A program made the position numbers and the translations under genes. 35,458 nt of DNA. Origin: Actinomycetota bacterium. Lineage in GTDB: Bacteria > Actinomycetota > AC-67. The first letter of the stretch is position 1; every line of letters begins with the position of its first letter. Below the pieces are notes generated by a model. It ran no database searches and was not told the DNA's origin. It saw only the letters and a program-made list of their open reading frames with translations. Location: assembly GCA_040905475.1 (NCBI GenBank), contig JBBDRM010000161.1, positions 37,438-72,895 of the forward strand, written 5' to 3'. Below, piece after piece: positions 30,942-35,458 of this stretch.

Positions 30942-31835
30942 ATGAAGACGCGTCACCTGCCGGTCGCTGAGCCTATCCACCTCGGCTTGACGCTCGGACC
31001 GTGCCGGCGCGGCCGGCGCGACCCGGCGACCCGCTTCGAGGACGGCTTCTGGCGCGCGACCCGGACGCCCGCAGGCCCGGCCGCAGAGCGGATAACGCTC
31101 CGGGACGGTGGGGTCTGGGTCGAGGCCTGGGGCTCGGGCGCAGACTGGCTCCTCGATGCCGCCCCCGCGCTCCTCGGTCTGGACGACGATCCGGGATCCT
31201 TCCATGCGGCTCATCCGGTCATCCGCGATCTCCACCGAAGGATGCCGGGCCTGCGGCTCGGGCGGACCGGCGCGGTGATGGAGGCGCTGTTCCCGAGCAT
31301 CCTCGAGCAGAAGGTGTCGGGGAAGGAGGCCTGGCTCGCGTACGTGGCGATCGTCCGCCGTTACGGCGAGCCGGCGCCGGGCCCGGCTGGGTTGACGCTT
31401 CCACCGTCGGCCGAGCGCCTGGCCGGGATCCCGTCGTACGACCTCCACCCACTCGGCGTCGAGCGCCGCCGCGCCGAGACGCTTCGCCGCGCGTGCCGCG
31501 CCGCTCGCCGGATGGAAGAGATCACCTCTATGTCGTTCGAGGACGCGCACCGCCGGCTGCGCGCGATCCCCGGGGTCGGCGTGTGGACGGCCGCCGAGGT
31601 TGCCCGCGTGGCGCTCGGCGATCCCGACGCGGTCAGCGTCGGCGACTTTCACCTCAAGAATCAGGTGGCGTGGATCCTCGCCGGGGAGCCGCGCGCGACC
31701 GATGAGCGGATGTTGGAGTTGCTAGAGCCGTACCGCGGACAACGCGCCCGTGCGATCCGGCTGATCGAGGCCTCCGGCATCACCGCGCCCCGTTACGGCG
31801 CACGGAAGCCGATCCGGCGGTTGCGCGAGATCTAA
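30942..31835 (+). CDS. DNA-3-methyladenine glycosylase II (AlkA-like, HhH-GPD)
   Basis: This 297-residue base-excision-repair glycosylase removes alkylated bases. The HhH-GPD domain spans about 120-285: SILEQKVSGKEAWLAYVAIV, the helix-hairpin-helix LRAIPGVGVWTAAEVARVAL (about 205-224), and the catalytic Asp in DAVSVGDFHLKN. There is no C-terminal Fe-S cluster motif, so it is the AlkA and not the endonuclease III type. The ATG was chosen at the first in-frame Met. No repair genes adjoin it. Confidence 0.88.
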   Translation: MKTRHLPVAEPIHLGLTLGPCRRGRRDPATRFEDGFWRATRTPAGPAAERITLRDGGVWVEAWGSGADWLLDAAPALLGLDDDPGSFHAAHPVIRDLHRRMPGLRLGRTGAVMEALFPSILEQKVSGKEAWLAYVAIVRRYGEPAPGPAGLTLPPSAERLAGIPSYDLHPLGVERRRAETLRRACRAARRMEEITSMSFEDAHRRLRAIPGVGVWTAAEVARVALGDPDAVSVGDFHLKNQVAWILAGEPRATDERMLELLEPYRGQRARAIRLIEASGITAPRYGARKPIRRLREI

Positions 31836-31894
31836 CGCCGGATCGGACGACCTCCATCCTCGCGTTTCGCTCGCGGGCCGGTAGCATCCCGGTG

Positions 31895-32317
31895 ATGAAC
31901 CTCAAGAGATCGCTCGCTGCGCCGACCTTCGCCTTTTCGCTTTGCTTCATGGCCGCAGCGTGCGGAGGCGACGACAAGTCCGCGGCTCCCACACCAACCC
32001 CAAGCGTCTCCGAGAGCTCGCCGTGCGTACTCGGTGCGTTGACGCTCGTCGCCAAGGACATCGATTTCGACAAAAGCTGCCTCATCGCACCGGCGAACCA
32101 GCCCATCACGATCACGATGGACAACAAGGATGCGGGCATCCCACATAACTTCGCGATCTATCCGGACCTTCGCAGCAGCGCGGCGCTCTTCAAGGGCGAG
32201 AACGTCCTCGGCCCGGTCGTCAAGGCGTACAAGGTTCCAGCGCTCGCTGCGGGCGAGTACCACTTCCGTTGCGACATCCATCCGAGACAGATGCAGGGCG
32301 ACTTCGTGGTCGAATAG
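31895..32317 (+). CDS. Cupredoxin-like copper lipoprotein
   Basis: This 140-residue protein has a lipoprotein signal peptide (hydrophobic 9-21, then AAACGG with the lipidated Cys). A Ser/Thr/Pro linker and a plastocyanin-type domain follow (about 50-140). Copper ligands are His in GIPHNFAIY and Cys, His and Met in FRCDIHPRQMQG, so a type 1 copper site is intact. It probably carries electrons at the outer face of the membrane. A GTG one codon upstream (31892) is an alternative start. It converges with the acyl-CoA dehydrogenase gene 24 bp away. Confidence 0.88.
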   Translation: MNLKRSLAAPTFAFSLCFMAAACGGDDKSAAPTPTPSVSESSPCVLGALTLVAKDIDFDKSCLIAPANQPITITMDNKDAGIPHNFAIYPDLRSSAALFKGENVLGPVVKAYKVPALAAGEYHFRCDIHPRQMQGDFVVE

Positions 32318-32341
32318 CGCCGACACCTCGTATCGTCCCCG

Positions 32342-33556
<1,215 letters not shown>

Positions 33557-33638
33557 CGGACCCTCCGGTTCGTTAGGGAGGTGCAGTTTCGCATGGACCC
33601 GCCGATCACGTCAGACCGGGGACGGCCGGTCACCCTAG

Positions 33639-33665
33639 GTTTCACCCGTGGAGGAGAGGGGGAAA
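33639..33665 (+). promoter_or_regulatory. Possible sigmaB-like promoter before the small gene at 33692
   Basis: GTTTCA (33639-33644), 15 nt and GGGAAA (33660-33665) resemble the stress promoters at 14745 and 17689. The -10 end is 26 bp before the ATG. The purine-rich spacer makes the exact -10 register ambiguous, so the call is tentative. Confidence 0.3.
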
Positions 33666-33691
33666 AATCGAGCTCATCGAAAGGTGGCCCC

Positions 33692-33985
33692 ATGCGATCG
33701 GTGAGTGATTGGGCGCGGTCCACTGCGCGGAAAAGCGACGTCTCGATCCTTGGATCGAGAGCGCGGTGGGGACGCGTCGGCTACGCCGGCTCAGCGTTCG
33801 CGCCCGCGCCCGGCACCTACCAAGGTGTCGACGGCGGACGCGCTCGGCTGACAACCGTTCACGATTCCGGCCGTGCCCGATCGGTGAAGGCTCCGATCGC
33901 GAACCTCTACCCGTTGATCGCGGCCGCCCTCTACGAAGTGGCGTTCGCGAGCGAGGCGGGGCCGCTCGCCACCTGGCTCAACTAG
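33692..33985 (+). CDS. Small hypothetical protein
   Basis: This 97-residue protein shows no family I recognise. It starts MRSVSDWARS, has a Gly/Arg-rich middle and ends with a hydrophobic, possibly amphipathic helix (APIANLYPLIAAALYEVAFA, about 67-86). Third codon positions are strongly G/C in the second half, and AAAGGTGG precedes the ATG, supporting a real gene. The stop overlaps that of the ferritin-VIT1 gene in CTAG. The frame continues upstream to 33425 over the dehydrogenase gene, but that part is antisense noise. Confidence 0.5.
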   Translation: MRSVSDWARSTARKSDVSILGSRARWGRVGYAGSAFAPAPGTYQGVDGGRARLTTVHDSGRARSVKAPIANLYPLIAAALYEVAFASEAGPLATWLN

Positions 33986-35106
33986 TTGACGTTGACGCCG
34001 ATGAGGCGTCCGACCGCGTAGGTTGCTCCGGCGGACATCGCGCCGATCAGCAGCATGCGTGCGCCGTTGCGCAGCGCCGACCTTCCCGTGAAAACAGATA
34101 TCGCCGCTCCGACCCCGAGAAGCAGAGCCGCAGATAACCCAGCGGCAACCATCAGCGCCGCCGCACCCGAGCCGATGATGAACGGGATCACCGGGACGAA
34201 CGCGCCGAGGGCGAACGCGGCGAACGACGATCCCGACGCGGTCCACGGTGAGACGAGATCCGACGGATCGATCCCCAGCTCCTCGCGCACCAGCGTGTCG
34301 AGCGCCGTTTCGGGCCGACTCATCAGCCTCGCGGCGAGCGCCTCAGCTTCGTCCCGGTCGACGCCCTTCGCGCGGTAGATGAGCGCGAGCTCCTCACGCT
34401 CCTCCTCCGGGAAATGCGTGAGCTCGTCGCGTTCCATCTGGATCTCGCGCTCGTAGAGCTCCCGCTGCGACTTGACCGAGATCCACTCCCCCGTCGCCAT
34501 GGAGAACGCCCCGGCGACGAGCCCTGCGACACCGGCCAAGAGCACGAAGCGCGAATCACCCTGCGTCCCCCCGGCGACGCCCATCACCAAGGAGAGGTTC
34601 GACACGAGCCCGTCGTTGAACCCGAACACGCCTGCCCGCAACGCTCCCGCCGCGCCGACGCGGTGGCGGCCCTCGGCGCGGGCGATCCGGGCACCGGTCG
34701 GCCCTCCGACGAGTGCCGACACGGTCTTGCCGTGCGAACGTTCTTGTCGCGCCATCGAGTCCGGCGCCTCGGCGATGTCCTCGTACTTGGCGGCGTCGGC
34801 CGCCTCGAGGCGAAGCACCAGGGGCAGGATCGCGTCGGCGCCGAAACGACGTGCAAGCATCGAGAGAACGCGGACACGGAACGGGAGCCGGGGCCTTCGC
34901 GGCTCCGTCATCCCGCGCTCCGCCATGAGCTTCGCCCAGTGCGCGGCGTGACGCTCCTCGGCGTCGGCGAGCTCCATCAGGATCTCCCGACGGTTCTCGC
35001 CGGCCCGCTCCGCGAGCGCCCGGTACAGCGCGGCCCCGGCGAGCTCGTCCGCCCAGAGCTCCCAGAAGCGAGCCACCTCGGGATCGGTGCGTTCGGAGGT
35101 TCGCAT
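33982..35106 (-). CDS. Ferritin-like/VIT1 membrane metal transporter (MbfA-type)
   Basis: This protein of about 374 residues combines a rubrerythrin-like N-terminal domain (about 8-140) with a VIT1/CCC1 transporter (about 150-374). The first domain carries Glu and ExxH ligands (DELAGAALYRALAE, ADAEERHAAHW, EAADAAKYEDIAE, RQERSHG). The second has GVFGFNDGLVSNLSLVMGVA, then MATGEWISVKSQRELYEREI and three C-terminal membrane helices. This layout matches MbfA-type iron (or manganese) exporters, where the ferritin domain gathers the metal. The ATG at 35104-35106 follows GGAG; the GTG just upstream is an alternative. Confidence 0.88.
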   Translation of the reverse strand: MRTSERTDPEVARFWELWADELAGAALYRALAERAGENRREILMELADAEERHAAHWAKLMAERGMTEPRRPRLPFRVRVLSMLARRFGADAILPLVLRLEAADAAKYEDIAEAPDSMARQERSHGKTVSALVGGPTGARIARAEGRHRVGAAGALRAGVFGFNDGLVSNLSLVMGVAGGTQGDSRFVLLAGVAGLVAGAFSMATGEWISVKSQRELYEREIQMERDELTHFPEEEREELALIYRAKGVDRDEAEALAARLMSRPETALDTLVREELGIDPSDLVSPWTASGSSFAAFALGAFVPVIPFIIGSGAAALMVAAGLSAALLLGVGAAISVFTGRSALRNGARMLLIGAMSAGATYAVGRLIGVNVN

Positions 35107-35162
35107 CACGTCTCCACCCTATCGCGGGCGAGCGGCCGCGCCGCGGTTCGCAAACGCTCGGG

Positions 35163-35458
35163 CTAGCTCCCTTTCTTCCTTTCCGGCGCCCGCTTCTGCG
35201 GGGGCGTCGCCGGCGGCTCCAATACGGTGCGGAGATCGAAGTCGGCCGGCTGCTCCAGTTGCTCGTACGAGCACGAGCGCGGATCCCGATCGGGACGCCA
35301 GCGGCGGAAGTGCGTCACGTGACGGAACCGCTGCCCTTCCATGTAGTCGTAGGAGACCTCGACGACCCGTTCGGGCCGCAACGGCTCCCAGGACTGGTCT
35401 TTCCCTTGGCTCCAGCGTGACCCCTCGCCGGGCATGCGCTCGAACACGCCTTCCGGAG
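35163..35458 (-). CDS. ATP-dependent DNA ligase, C-terminal part (5' end beyond window)
   Basis: The last 97 or so codons of a minus-strand gene are present, open to the window edge. WEPLRPERVVEVSYDYMEG, then FRHVTHFRRWRPDRDPRSC and YEQLEQPADFDL, match the OB-fold C-terminal domain of actinobacterial LigC-type ATP-dependent ligases. The catalytic Lys lies outside the window. The tail ends in a short Lys/Arg cluster. In-frame GTG and ATG codons near 35447 are internal, not starts. Confidence 0.82.
   Translation of the reverse strand, partial: PEGVFERMPGEGSRWSQGKDQSWEPLRPERVVEVSYDYMEGQRFRHVTHFRRWRPDRDPRSCSYEQLEQPADFDLRTVLEPPATPPQKRAPERKKGS

Overview
The window is high-GC DNA from an actinomycete-type bacterium. 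The main evidence is gene order. Read on the minus strand from 21.1 kb down to 1, the backbone runs response regulator - argS - lysA - hom - thrC - thrB - rho - rpmE - DUF1385 gene - prfA - prmC. This is essentially the argS-lysA-thr-rho-rpmE-prfA-prmC block familiar from mycobacteria and other Actinomycetota. GTG and TTG starts, a SigE-type ECF factor and an Arg/Gly-rich insert in Rho fit that assignment. I cannot name a genus; an uncultured or deep-branching lineage is likely.

The backbone is interrupted twice. Between thrB and rho lies a tightly packed set: a glycogen-debranching-type glycosidase, a calcineurin-like phosphodiesterase, cyclic 2,3-diphosphoglycerate synthetase (cpgS), 2-phosphoglycerate kinase and a TalC-type aldolase. 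The last three are joined by ATGA stop/start overlaps. cpgS and 2-phosphoglycerate kinase are the two enzymes that convert 2-phosphoglycerate to cyclic 2,3-diphosphoglycerate, a solute known from thermophilic methanogens, so this looks like a complete bacterial cDPG operon. Between lysA and hom lies a stress-signalling module: a GAF-PAS-GAF-PP2C phosphatase (RsbU type), a convergent RsbW-like kinase and an 80-residue acidic protein. The last two each have a sigmaB/sigmaF-like promoter (GTTTCM-N14-GGGWAY).

After tRNA-Arg(CCG) at 21.2 kb comes an accessory region, about 21.3-28.4 kb. It holds a secreted alpha/beta hydrolase, a RelE/ParE toxin remnant, a vapBC pair, an ECF sigma factor with a predicted autoregulatory promoter and a membrane beta-propeller partner, an apparently truncated Ntn-hydrolase-like gene and a HicA-like/HTH pair. 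Between these cargoes lie five degenerate same-orientation copies of a repeat (TTTTTCG-N10-AGTTGGGAGCACC). Two of the copies also carry a ~28 bp sequence matching the 3' flank of tRNA-Arg. This suggests a decayed series of insertions at the tRNA.

From 28.4 kb to the right edge the genes look like ordinary single-gene chromosomal content: a membrane protein, a GNAT acetyltransferase, a secreted PI-PLC-like protein, an AlkA-type glycosylase, a cupredoxin lipoprotein, an acyl-CoA dehydrogenase, a small hypothetical gene, a ferritin-VIT1 metal transporter and the 3' end of an ATP-dependent DNA ligase. No rRNA, CRISPR array, transposase or integrase was seen.
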